Translations under genes and position numbers: made by a program
Part shown: piece after piece, positions 37,479 through 44,629 of the stretch
How the letters are laid out: each line of letters starts with the position of its first letter
How positions within the stretch are numbered: the stretch's first letter is position 1
Notes under the pieces: generated by a model
Database searches by the model: none
Told to the model about the DNA's origin: nothing
Seen by the model: only the letters and a program-made list of their open reading frames with translations
Assembly: GCA_020851035.1 (NCBI GenBank)
Contig: JADZDM010000005.1
Location: forward strand, 434,001 to 498,000
Length of the DNA stretch: 64,000 nucleotides
Reading direction: 5' to 3'
Origin: Gemmatimonadaceae bacterium
GTDB lineage: Bacteria > Gemmatimonadota > Gemmatimonadetes > Gemmatimonadales > Gemmatimonadaceae

Positions 37479-40114
37479 TCGGACGGTCGGCCGTCGCCGC
37501 CCTGTTCCTCGCGGGCACGGCAGCCGAGGGGCAGGCGCCGTCGGGGTCTCTCGATCTGCGACTGGCGCCGGGGGTGTCACACGTCCTCGCCACGGAGCGT
37601 GCGGCACGCATCAGTGACGTGCGCTACGCCCTGGCGCTGGACGTGACACACGCCGACAGCGCACCGGGAACGGTGACGGTGCGCTTCCGGCAGGCCGGTG
37701 CACACGACGTGATCCTGGACTTCCGCGGCATCGCAGTGTCGCGGCTGCAGGCGAACGGCGCCGGGCTCCCGGTGAACGACTCCACCTGGAACCGTGCGCA
37801 CATCCGCATCCCGGCCGCGGCGACGCGCGCCGGGGAGAACGAGGTGCAGGTGACGTTCACGTCACCGATCGCGGCGGCGGGCGCGAGCATCATCCGCTCG
37901 CATGATGCCAGCGACGGCAGGGATTACCTGTACACGCTGCTGGTGCCGTCGGATGCGAACCTGCTGTTCCCGTGCTTCGACCAGCCTGACCTGAAGGCAC
38001 GTGTCACGCTCAGTGTCACTGCGCCGGCCGACTGGAAGGTGCTGGCGAACGGCGCCGGGCGCAGTGCGGTCCCTGCCGGCGCCGGTGTGCGGCACACCTT
38101 CGCCGAGACGCCGCCGCTCAGTACCTACCTGATCGCATTTGCGGCCGGGCCGTACACGACGGTCACGCGCCCGCGGCAGATCTTCGATGCGCCAGGCGCC
38201 GATTCGGTCACGATGTATGTCAGGGCCTCGCGTGCGAAGGAGGCCGAGTCGGATGCGCTGATCGACATGAACGCCGAGGCGCTGCGCTGGCTTGGCCGGT
38301 GGTTCGGGGTGGACTACGCCTTCCGGAAGTACCACTTCCTGCTCGCGCCCGCGTTCCCGTTCGGCGGCATGGAGCATCCCGGCGCGGTGTTCTACAACGA
38401 GGCCAGCTTCATCTATCGCGAGCGGCCCACCACCTCCCAGCTCCTCGGCCGGCAGGCGACGGTCTTCCACGAGGTCGCGCACCAGTGGTTCGGCGACTAC
38501 GTCACCATGCAGTGGTTCGACGACCTGTGGTTGAAGGAGGGCTTCGCGACCTACATGGCGGCGAAGATGCAGGCGTCCATCGCGCCGGAATCGACGCCGT
38601 GGAAGACGTTCTACCTGCGCAACAAGCCGGTCGCCTATGGCACCGACGCCACCGCCGGCACCACGCCGGTGTGGCAGGCGCTGGACAACCTGGAGCAGGC
38701 CAAGAGCAACTACGGCCCGATCGTCTACAACAAGGCGCCGGGGGTGCTGCGGCAGCTCGACTACCTCGTGGGCGACGAGAGCTTCCAGAAGGGGGTTCGC
38801 GCCTTCCTCGCCGAGCACCGCTATGGCAACGCGACCTGGCGAGACCTGCTTGGCGCGGTCGGCACCGCCGCCGGCCGCGACCTGACGGCGTGGGGTGAAC
38901 AGTGGATCCTGCGGCCGGGAATGCCGATCGTGGAGCAGGAACTCACGACGTCGCGTGGGCGCATCACGCGCCTCGTGCTCACGCAGCGTCCTGCACAGCC
39001 GACGCTGTCCGGCACCGGCGCGTGGCCGATGCGCATGTCGGTGTTGCTGTGGTATCCCGGCGCGGCCCCGGTGCACATTCCAGTGGAGCTGACCACGCTC
39101 CGCACGGAGATCGCTGCGGCGCGCGGCCGGAAGGCACCAGCGTTCGTGTTCGCCAACGCAGGGGACTACGGCTATGCGCTGGTGCTGCCGGACGCCGCGA
39201 GTGTGGCCTGGCTGGAGCGGCACATCGGCACCGTGAAGGACGACCTGCTGCGTGCGATGTTGTGGGGCGCCCTGTGGGACCTGGTGCGCGAGGCACGCCT
39301 CTCCCCCTCCCGCTTTGCCGCGGCCGCACTGCGCGCGCTGCCCGCGGAGCACGATGAACAGATCGCTCAGGCCCTCACCGGCCGCATCGCCACCGCCGTG
39401 AGCCGCTACAGCAGTGACGCCGCGCGCGACTCGCTCCTCCCGGTGCTCGAGCGCGTGCTGCTGGCCGGTGCCAGCGACACGACACTCACGTACGGGCAGC
39501 GGAAGTCACAGCTCGATGCGTACATCGGGTCAGCCACCACACCCGCGGCGCTGGCACGGCTGGACGGCTGGCTCTCCCGTGACAGCGCGGCCGGCCTGCC
39601 GCTGCGCCCGCCGACACGCTGGTCGATCGTGACGCACCTGCTGTCGAGCCGGTCGCCGGGCGCATCGGCGCGCCTGGCGGAAGAGGCGGTGCGCGATTCC
39701 TCCAGTGAGGGATTGCGGCAGGCGTTCGTGGCCGGCGCGGCCGTGCCGGATGCCGCCGTGAAGCGCGCCTACTATGCGCGCTGGTTCGCCGACAGCACGC
39801 TCAACGAGGAGTGGGTGACCAGCAGCCTGCGCGCGTTTCACGATCCGGACCATGCCGCGCTCACGCAGGCGTTCCTGGTGCCGTCGCTCGACACGCTGCC
39901 GTGGATCCAGCGCAACCGCCGCATCTTCTTCCTCGGCTCGTGGCTTGGCGCCGCGATCGGCGGGCAGCGATCCGCGGCCTCACTGCAGTCCGTGGACGAC
40001 TGGCTCGCGGCGCACCCTGCCCTTGGCGCCGACCTGCGTCGCAAGGTGCTGCAGGCGCGTGACGAGCTGGAACGGACGGTCCGGATCCGCGGCGCGGTGA
40101 AACCGGCGAGTTGA
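37475..40114 (+). CDS. Exported M1-family aminopeptidase
   Basis: A 879-residue zinc aminopeptidase. ATG 37475 overlaps the stop of the BNR gene (ATGA), so the two are translationally coupled. It has a signal peptide (cleavage near AEGQA), an N-terminal beta domain, the exopeptidase motif GGMEHPG at 297-303 (the common GAMEN variant), and zinc motif HEVAHQWFGDY with HExxH at 332-336 and the third ligand Glu355 in LKEGF, an exact HExxH-x18-E. The C-terminal 350 residues form a helical (ERAP1-C-like) domain. It removes N-terminal residues from peptides in the periplasm, probably for nutrition together with the neighbouring protein. Confidence 0.93.
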   Translation: MIGRSAVAALFLAGTAAEGQAPSGSLDLRLAPGVSHVLATERAARISDVRYALALDVTHADSAPGTVTVRFRQAGAHDVILDFRGIAVSRLQANGAGLPVNDSTWNRAHIRIPAAATRAGENEVQVTFTSPIAAAGASIIRSHDASDGRDYLYTLLVPSDANLLFPCFDQPDLKARVTLSVTAPADWKVLANGAGRSAVPAGAGVRHTFAETPPLSTYLIAFAAGPYTTVTRPRQIFDAPGADSVTMYVRASRAKEAESDALIDMNAEALRWLGRWFGVDYAFRKYHFLLAPAFPFGGMEHPGAVFYNEASFIYRERPTTSQLLGRQATVFHEVAHQWFGDYVTMQWFDDLWLKEGFATYMAAKMQASIAPESTPWKTFYLRNKPVAYGTDATAGTTPVWQALDNLEQAKSNYGPIVYNKAPGVLRQLDYLVGDESFQKGVRAFLAEHRYGNATWRDLLGAVGTAAGRDLTAWGEQWILRPGMPIVEQELTTSRGRITRLVLTQRPAQPTLSGTGAWPMRMSVLLWYPGAAPVHIPVELTTLRTEIAAARGRKAPAFVFANAGDYGYALVLPDAASVAWLERHIGTVKDDLLRAMLWGALWDLVREARLSPSRFAAAALRALPAEHDEQIAQALTGRIATAVSRYSSDAARDSLLPVLERVLLAGASDTTLTYGQRKSQLDAYIGSATTPAALARLDGWLSRDSAAGLPLRPPTRWSIVTHLLSSRSPGASARLAEEAVRDSSSEGLRQAFVAGAAVPDAAVKRAYYARWFADSTLNEEWVTSSLRAFHDPDHAALTQAFLVPSLDTLPWIQRNRRIFFLGSWLGAAIGGQRSAASLQSVDDWLAAHPALGADLRRKVLQARDELERTVRIRGAVKPAS

Positions 40115-40130
40115 GTCCGGGTGGCGTTGG

Positions 40131-40170
40131 TGCGTGTCGGTGGGTGTCGGTGGGTGTCGGTGGCATTCGG
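40131..40170 (+). repeat. 10-bp degenerate tandem repeat (tgggtgtcgg)
   Basis: Three copies of tgggtgtcgg (the first with one change) at 40131-40160 and a decayed fourth at 40161-40170. It ends 10 bp before the type A element copy 2, matching the placement of tandem repeats beside copies 1 and 3. Confidence 0.8.
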
Positions 40171-40180
40171 GTGATCCTCG

Positions 40181-40389
40181 TTCCCACGGAGCCACGGAGC
40201 GCACGGAGGTCACGGAGAAGGCTCCTGGGGAACCGCACGCGCGAAGCAGGCTACGGAGCGCGCTGATCTCCAGGAAAAGGGCAGTGGGGAGCAACACGCG
40301 CGGAGCGGGACCGCGAATCGCGCGAGCAGTTCCAGCATCGCCCTTGTCGTGCTCCGTGCGCTCCGTGGTCTCCGTGGCTCCGTGGGAAC
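40181..40389. repeat. Type A nested palindromic intergenic element, copy 2
   Basis: About 209 bp. Left arm ttcccacggagccacggag plus two more units (to 40219); right arm 40349-40389 ends ggctccgtgggaac. The inner inverted repeat is ggaaccgcacgcgcga and tcgcgcgagcagttcc. The middle is longer than in copies 1 and 3. It lies between convergent genes (M1 aminopeptidase and the HTH_42 protein) and fills most of the 318-bp gap; no gene is present. Confidence 0.85.
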
Positions 40390-40432
40390 AGGTCAGCAAC
40401 GGACCACAGCGACGCCGCAGTGTGTCGGTCTC

Positions 40433-41623
40433 CTATTCCAGCGCCCGCAACCGCTCGATGCGCGTGGTTCGCGACGCGGGTGAATCGAGTGAGAAGGCCC
40501 GGGCGTCACCCAGGTCGGCACGGATGAAGGCCTCGGTGGCCTCGATCTCCGCCTTCAGTGCCTTGTCGGGTTTCCGACCGAAGAGTGCGCAGACGATCGA
40601 TGACGACGCGGTGTCGTACTCCCACAACCCGATGAGGTGACCGCGATCCAGCACCGCGTGGCTGGGCAGGTCCGCGAGCAGCCCAAGCGGGCGTTCCGCC
40701 TTGTCGGCGATGATGAGGCGCGACAGGTCGCTCTCCTCCAGCAGCCCGGCGATGTTCCGGCGCGCGGCGACGATCGTGTCGAGGGTGCCGACGAGCGCAT
40801 ACTGGGGCGACGTCGGCATGACGAACGCCTCGAATGCCGCCATGTCGGCCGCCGGGAGAAGCAGGTCGCTGCCCGGTGTCACCGGCGTGAGTTCGAGTGG
40901 TGCGACCGCCTTCGCGCTGCCGGCGACACCGAAGCCCGAGAACCACTGGAACTCCTTCAGCGATGCCGGCCCGATCCAGCGGAAGTACGCGGCGGCGAGC
41001 TGGCGTCGCTGGTCCTCGGCACTGACGGTGAACCCGGCGCGCGGATTCGGCGACCAGCGCGCGTAGGCGTAGCGTTGCGTGTCGAGACGGCCGGTGAGCG
41101 GCACGCGCCTGACGTCACCGGTGGCCTGCAGCCGTCCCAGCGCGAGTGGCAGGGTGGTGGACACTCCCTTCTTCTTCCCGGCCTCGCCCAGCGACCGTGA
41201 TGCGCCGCCCGTGGCATCGCGAAGCGCGTCCGGGGTGAGGGTGTCGCTGCCGAGTGCGACGAGGATCGTGGCGCAGAGCGCATCGATCTCCTGGTCCGTG
41301 ACGCCCAGCTTTCGCGCGGCGGCCATATCACCGTCTCCGGCGGCCTCACCGAGGGCGAGGCCGAGCGCGTAGTCGGCGGCGGGGAGCGCGTAGGTGCAGC
41401 CGCGGACGGAGGGGAGTTCGTGGATCTCCTGCGCCGCGAGCGCCGCATCGACGGCTGCACGATCGAGTCGCGCGCGCGCGAAGCAGGCGAGGTACGGGCT
41501 CACGCCGCCGACCGTGCGGCACCAGCCGGTGCGGGTGAGGATCTCACCGGGGGTGGCAGTCCGCAGCGAGCCGTCGAGGCCCTGCCAGTGAGACCACCAT
41601 GCGCGGATTCTGGGATCGGGCAT
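40433..41623 (-). CDS. Winged-helix DNA-binding domain protein (HTH_42/AlkX-YcaQ-like)
   Basis: A 396-residue cytoplasmic protein from ATG 41623 (MPDPRIRAW). The layout is that of the HTH_42 family: an N-terminal winged-helix part, a central segment with DTQRYAYARWSPNPR and RWIGPASLKEFQWFSGFG, and a C-terminal domain with PSHAVLDRGHLIGLWEYD. Members such as E. coli YcaQ (AlkX) are DNA glycosylases for crosslinks and alkylated bases, using a Q-rich catalytic loop; that loop is not obvious here, so activity is uncertain. Flanked by two type A elements, one on each side. Confidence 0.82.
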   Translation of the reverse strand: MPDPRIRAWWSHWQGLDGSLRTATPGEILTRTGWCRTVGGVSPYLACFARARLDRAAVDAALAAQEIHELPSVRGCTYALPAADYALGLALGEAAGDGDMAAARKLGVTDQEIDALCATILVALGSDTLTPDALRDATGGASRSLGEAGKKKGVSTTLPLALGRLQATGDVRRVPLTGRLDTQRYAYARWSPNPRAGFTVSAEDQRRQLAAAYFRWIGPASLKEFQWFSGFGVAGSAKAVAPLELTPVTPGSDLLLPAADMAAFEAFVMPTSPQYALVGTLDTIVAARRNIAGLLEESDLSRLIIADKAERPLGLLADLPSHAVLDRGHLIGLWEYDTASSSIVCALFGRKPDKALKAEIEATEAFIRADLGDARAFSLDSPASRTTRIERLRALE

Positions 41624-41640
41624 CGGATTCGAGTCAGGTC

Positions 41641-41690
41641 GGGTGGTCGTGCGGGGTCGTGCGGGGTCGTGCGCGGGTCGTGCGCGGGTG
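41641..41690 (+). repeat. 10-11-bp degenerate tandem repeat (ggggtcgtgc)
   Basis: About four copies of ggggtcgtgc/gcgggtcgtgc. It ends about 10 bp before the type A element copy 3. The sequence between 41624 and 42073 otherwise holds that element, a 15-bp repeat and a leader for the TonB-C gene; no gene is seen. Confidence 0.8.
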
Positions 41691-41700
41691 GAAGATCGCT

Positions 41701-41853
41701 GGTTCCCACGGAGCCACGGAGTGCACGGAGCCCACGGAGCAGGACTTGGGGGAACTGCACTCGCGGTTGCGACTTTCACCGCGCGAGAGCAGTTCCAAAA
41801 AGTCTCTTGCTGTTCTCCGTGGCCTCCGTGCACTCCGTGGCTCCGTGGGAACC
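41701..41853. repeat. Type A nested palindromic intergenic element, copy 3
   Basis: About 153 bp and the best preserved copy. The left arm starts ggttcccacggagccacgg (to 41741) and the right arm (41812-41853) is almost its exact complement over about 40 bases. The inner inverted repeat is ggaactgc-a-ctcgcg and cgcgaga-gcagttcc. Divergent gap between the HTH_42 gene and the TonB-C gene. Confidence 0.9.
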
Positions 41854-41890
41854 GCCCAAGCCGGGTCGAACCGAATATTCGAGTCGCGCC

Positions 41891-41925
41891 ATGAAAACCG
41901 AGCCCATGAAAACCGCGCCCATGAA
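41891..41925 (+). repeat. 15-bp tandem repeat (atgaaaaccgmgccc)
   Basis: Two 15-bp units (41891-41905, 41906-41920), one base different, plus a partial third (atgaa). Just upstream is a perfect palindrome cgaatattcg (41872-41881) in a locally AT-rich patch. The repeat is in frame and would encode MKTEPMKTAPM, but I see no ribosome binding site and do not call a gene. Confidence 0.75.
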
Positions 41926-42073
41926 CCCGAGAAAACTCTAATAAAAGGGTGAGCATCGGATTCCGCACGGCGGAGCTAAAGCGATGTGAGCCATTGGTCG
42001 ATACCAGCAGGAGTCCGCGTCCGGCGGGCCACCTGCTGCACGCGCCGCCATCTACCCGAACGGAGTTGCCCAC

Positions 42074-42475
42074 ATGATCGCCATCCGCCGCACCCTCTGC
42101 ACTGCCGCCATCGCGCTGACGGCGCTCGCTCCGTCTGTGATGCACGCGCAGGAGGCCAGCCGCACCTACACACTGGCCGAAGTGGAGACCAAGCCGTCGC
42201 TGGCATCGGTGTCGAACTTCCAGCGCATCGTGTCGGAGGGCTATCCCGAGGACCTGCGCCGCCGGCGGCAGGGTGGAATCGCGGAAGTGTCGTTCGTGGT
42301 GGACGCGACCGGTCGTGTCGAGCCGTCGAGCGTGGAAGTGGTGGATGCGACGCAGCCTGCGTTCGGCGAGGCGGCCAAGCGTGCACTGCTGCAGGCCGGG
42401 TTCCGTCCCGGCCGGGTCAGCGGCAACGCCGTGCGTGTGAAGGTGTCGCTGCCGATCGTGTACCGCGTGCAGTAA
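42074..42475 (+). CDS. Exported TonB C-terminal-domain protein
   Basis: A 133-residue protein with a signal peptide (cleavage near VMHAQ) and a single TonB_C domain (about 40-133): YPEDLRRRRQGGIAEVSFVVDATGRVEPSSVEVVDAT..FGEAAKRALLQAGFRPG. Classical TonB has an N-terminal membrane anchor and a Pro-rich linker; here both are absent, so the domain is released to the periplasm. Such stand-alone domains are common in Bacteroidota and Gemmatimonadota and need not energise receptors. GGAG lies about 8 bp before ATG 42074, and a strong hairpin follows the gene. Confidence 0.85.
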   Translation: MIAIRRTLCTAAIALTALAPSVMHAQEASRTYTLAEVETKPSLASVSNFQRIVSEGYPEDLRRRRQGGIAEVSFVVDATGRVEPSSVEVVDATQPAFGEAAKRALLQAGFRPGRVSGNAVRVKVSLPIVYRVQ

Positions 42476-42503
42476 CGGTGACGGCAGTCAGGTCGCGTCA
42501 CGG

Positions 42504-42535
42504 CCGGCGGGTCGCACACAAGTGCGGCCCGCCGG
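42504..42535. terminator. Rho-independent-like hairpin after the TonB-C gene
   Basis: ccggcggg (42504-42511) and cccgccgg (42528-42535) form an 8-bp stem, continued after a 2-nt mismatch by gcac/gtgc closing on a 4-nt acaa loop. It lies 28 bp after the stop codon. No long T-tract follows. Confidence 0.6.
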
Positions 42536-42683
42536 TTCCGCATTCAGGAGATATGCGGATGACGTCGTCAACTATTGCGGATGACTTCGGTGTGGAGCAG
42601 GGAGCGCGCGCCGTCGCCTCCGGCCGGTGTATGTTGCCCCCGGAGCACACCACGTTCCGTACCCGTTTCGCGGGCTTCGAGTC

Positions 42684-43850
42684 ATGGATGTCCAGCTCTG
42701 GCGCTGGAGCACCGCTGTCCAGGTCACCTCGGCGCTGCTGATCGCGCTGTTCTTCCTCGTGCTGGCGCACTCCACGCGCCGCGCCGAGCTGCGGGTGTGG
42801 GTGGTGGCGTGGGTCGCGAACCTGCTGGCGCTGGGCGTGACGCTCGCGTTCTGGATGCCTGCGGCGCAGACGGAGGCGCTGCTGGTGATGATGCGGCTGC
42901 CGTACCTCGTCTGCAAGCTTGCGTTCGTCGTGCTGCTGGTGATCGGCGCGGTGAACTTCGGCCGCCCGGCGCCATCACCGGAGCGCCTGTTCCGGATCGG
43001 TGTGGTGATCCTCGGTGTGAGCATCGCGATGTCGCTGGTCGCCGACTCGCTGGACATCATCGGCGTGCTGATCCACGCATCCATCGCGCTGGTGCTGGGC
43101 TCGACCGCCGTGTGGATGGCGATGCAGCATATGCCGGTGGGCGGATGGCTGGTGGCCGGGTTCGCGTTGCGCGGCGGGCTGGCCGGCTTGGAGTGCATTG
43201 CCTTCGCCTCGCGCCTGGTGAATGGCACCGCGGTGGCCGGCGAGGGCGTGACGACGTTCGTCGCGATGTCCTCGGCGTTCGATGCCGGCGCCGAGTGGCT
43301 GATCGCCCTCGGCTGCGTCCTGGCGGTGTACCAGACCATGGGGCGCGAGCTGACGCGGATCAACGAGGACCTTGTCGCCACCAAGGACGAGCTGCGTGTC
43401 CTCTCGCACCGCGATCCCCTCACCGGCGTGTTCAACCGCCGGCGGCTGGACGACATCATGCACGACTCGCAGCAGACCGGTGCGACGATCCTGTTCTTCG
43501 ACCTCGACGACTTCAAGGACATCAACGACCACCACGGGCACCACGTGGGGGACGAGGCGCTGCAGCTCTTCGCGCGCGTGCTCCAGTCGAGCTTCCGGCC
43601 CGGCGACCACGTCGTGCGCTACGCCGGCGACGAATTCATCGTGGTCGGCCAGGGAATCGAGCAGCTCGACGTCGGCGCGCGGATCACGCTGGTGCGGGAG
43701 ACGCTGGTGCAGCACCGGGCGGAGGGGCCGTGCATCCGGTTCGCGGTCGGTGAGGCGTACCTGCCGGTGGGTGGCGACCCCGACGCGGCGCTCCGGGCGG
43801 CCGATGCGGCGATGTACCAGCGCAAGGGCGAGCAGAAGCGGATGGCCTGA
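42684..43850 (+). CDS. Membrane-anchored GGDEF-domain diguanylate cyclase
   Basis: A 388-residue protein. Six or more hydrophobic helices cover residues 15-215, then a GGDEF domain from about 235. The active-site motif is AGDEF (314-318, a permitted variant), preceded exactly five residues earlier by RPGD (305-308), the RxxD inhibitory site for product feedback; the metal Asp is in FFDLDDFKDIND. It should make c-di-GMP from GTP and be feedback inhibited. ATG 42684 begins the first helix. A tatgtt near 42630 could be the -10 box. The N-terminal sensor is not a family I know. No EAL domain. Confidence 0.92.
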   Translation: MDVQLWRWSTAVQVTSALLIALFFLVLAHSTRRAELRVWVVAWVANLLALGVTLAFWMPAAQTEALLVMMRLPYLVCKLAFVVLLVIGAVNFGRPAPSPERLFRIGVVILGVSIAMSLVADSLDIIGVLIHASIALVLGSTAVWMAMQHMPVGGWLVAGFALRGGLAGLECIAFASRLVNGTAVAGEGVTTFVAMSSAFDAGAEWLIALGCVLAVYQTMGRELTRINEDLVATKDELRVLSHRDPLTGVFNRRRLDDIMHDSQQTGATILFFDLDDFKDINDHHGHHVGDEALQLFARVLQSSFRPGDHVVRYAGDEFIVVGQGIEQLDVGARITLVRETLVQHRAEGPCIRFAVGEAYLPVGGDPDAALRAADAAMYQRKGEQKRMA

Positions 43851-43902
43851 GGTGACCATCGCCGGGGGCAGGCGGTCATGTGGGGCCACTACCTTCCGAC
43901 AC

Positions 43903-44406
43903 ATGCCCCAGACCGACATTCACGACCTGCCCGACAGCGCCCGCCTCTGGATCTTCGTCGCCGACCGCCCGGTGACGGATGCGACGCCGCTTCTCGCTGC
44001 CGTCGACGCGCACCTGGCCCAGTGGGCGGCCCACGGCGTGCCGCTCCGATGCGCCCGCGACTGGCGTGACGATCACTTCCTCGCGATCGCCGTGGATGAA
44101 GCGGCCACCGGGGCCTCGGGATGCTCCATCGATGGCATCTTCCGCGTGATCGCGCGCACCCAGTCCGCCCTCGGCGCCGACCTGCTGGCGTCCGGCCGCG
44201 TGGCGTGGCGCGACATGGCCGGCACCATCCGCGTGACCCCGCGCGCCGATGTCGAGGCGCTCGCCGTTGCCGGCACCATCACGCCGGCGACACCCGTGTA
44301 CGAGACCGTCATCGACACCGTCGGGGCCTGGCGCCACCACTTCGTCCGCCCTGCCCGCGAGAGCTGGGCCGCTGCGCTGCTGCCTCCTGAACTGCAACAG
44401 CATTGA
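43903..44406 (+). CDS. Conserved hypothetical protein (family often mislabelled 'ABC transporter ATPase')
   Basis: A 167-residue cytoplasmic protein with the pattern LPDSARLWIFVADRPVTDA.., RDDHFLAIAVDEAATGASGCSID. I recall this from a small family in Bacteroidota and relatives, often labelled ABC transporter ATPase although no Walker motifs exist; none is present here. It begins 52 bp after the diguanylate cyclase gene. Its last residues (LQQH) and stop codon lie inside the left terminus of the type B element copy 2, so the original C-terminus may have been altered. Function unknown. Confidence 0.72.
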   Translation: MPQTDIHDLPDSARLWIFVADRPVTDATPLLAAVDAHLAQWAAHGVPLRCARDWRDDHFLAIAVDEAATGASGCSIDGIFRVIARTQSALGADLLASGRVAWRDMAGTIRVTPRADVEALAVAGTITPATPVYETVIDTVGAWRHHFVRPARESWAAALLPPELQQH

Positions 44407-44626
44407 CGCAAGGTCGCAAAGGACGCAAAGGACGCAAAGCGGTCGGCGCGCGGCGCAGCGGCCGAGCACCTACGGTGCGAAGGGTTTCATGGGAACAGCG
44501 GTGGTTGTTGCCGTTCCCCTCGAGAAGGCGAGGCCCCGATGCGCATGGAGGATTGCTCCGCGCACCGGGGCCTCGTTCGTCATGCCCTTCTTTGCGTCCT
44601 TCGCGCCTTTGCGTGAGGCTGTTTGC
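44394..44626. repeat. Type B nested palindromic intergenic element, copy 2
   Basis: About 233 bp. Left terminus gcaacagc (44394-44401) then ttgacgcaaggtcgcaaagg with more acgcaaagg units; right side ctttgcgtc units and gctgtttgc (44618-44626). The inner hairpin is nearly identical to that of copy 1: cgaggccccgatgcgc (44529-44544) and gcgcaccggggcctcg (44560-44575, one mismatch). It spans the gap between two convergent genes completely: the left end supplies the last codons and TGA of the upstream gene, and the right end stops 3 bp from the stop of the protease gene. Confidence 0.9.
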
Positions 44627-44629
44627 GGA

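Noticed and set aside
35496-37607. 703-codon minus-strand open frame
   Set aside because: Shadow of the BNR-repeat protein gene in the opposite strand; Arg-rich and without recognisable features.
41891-41990. Small gene encoding MKTEPMKTAPMNPRKL
   Set aside because: No ribosome binding site; methionines arise from the 15-bp repeat itself and the peptide is very short.
43903-44406. ABC transporter ATPase
   Set aside because: The family label seen in some genomes is not supported: there is no Walker A, Walker B or ABC signature in the sequence.
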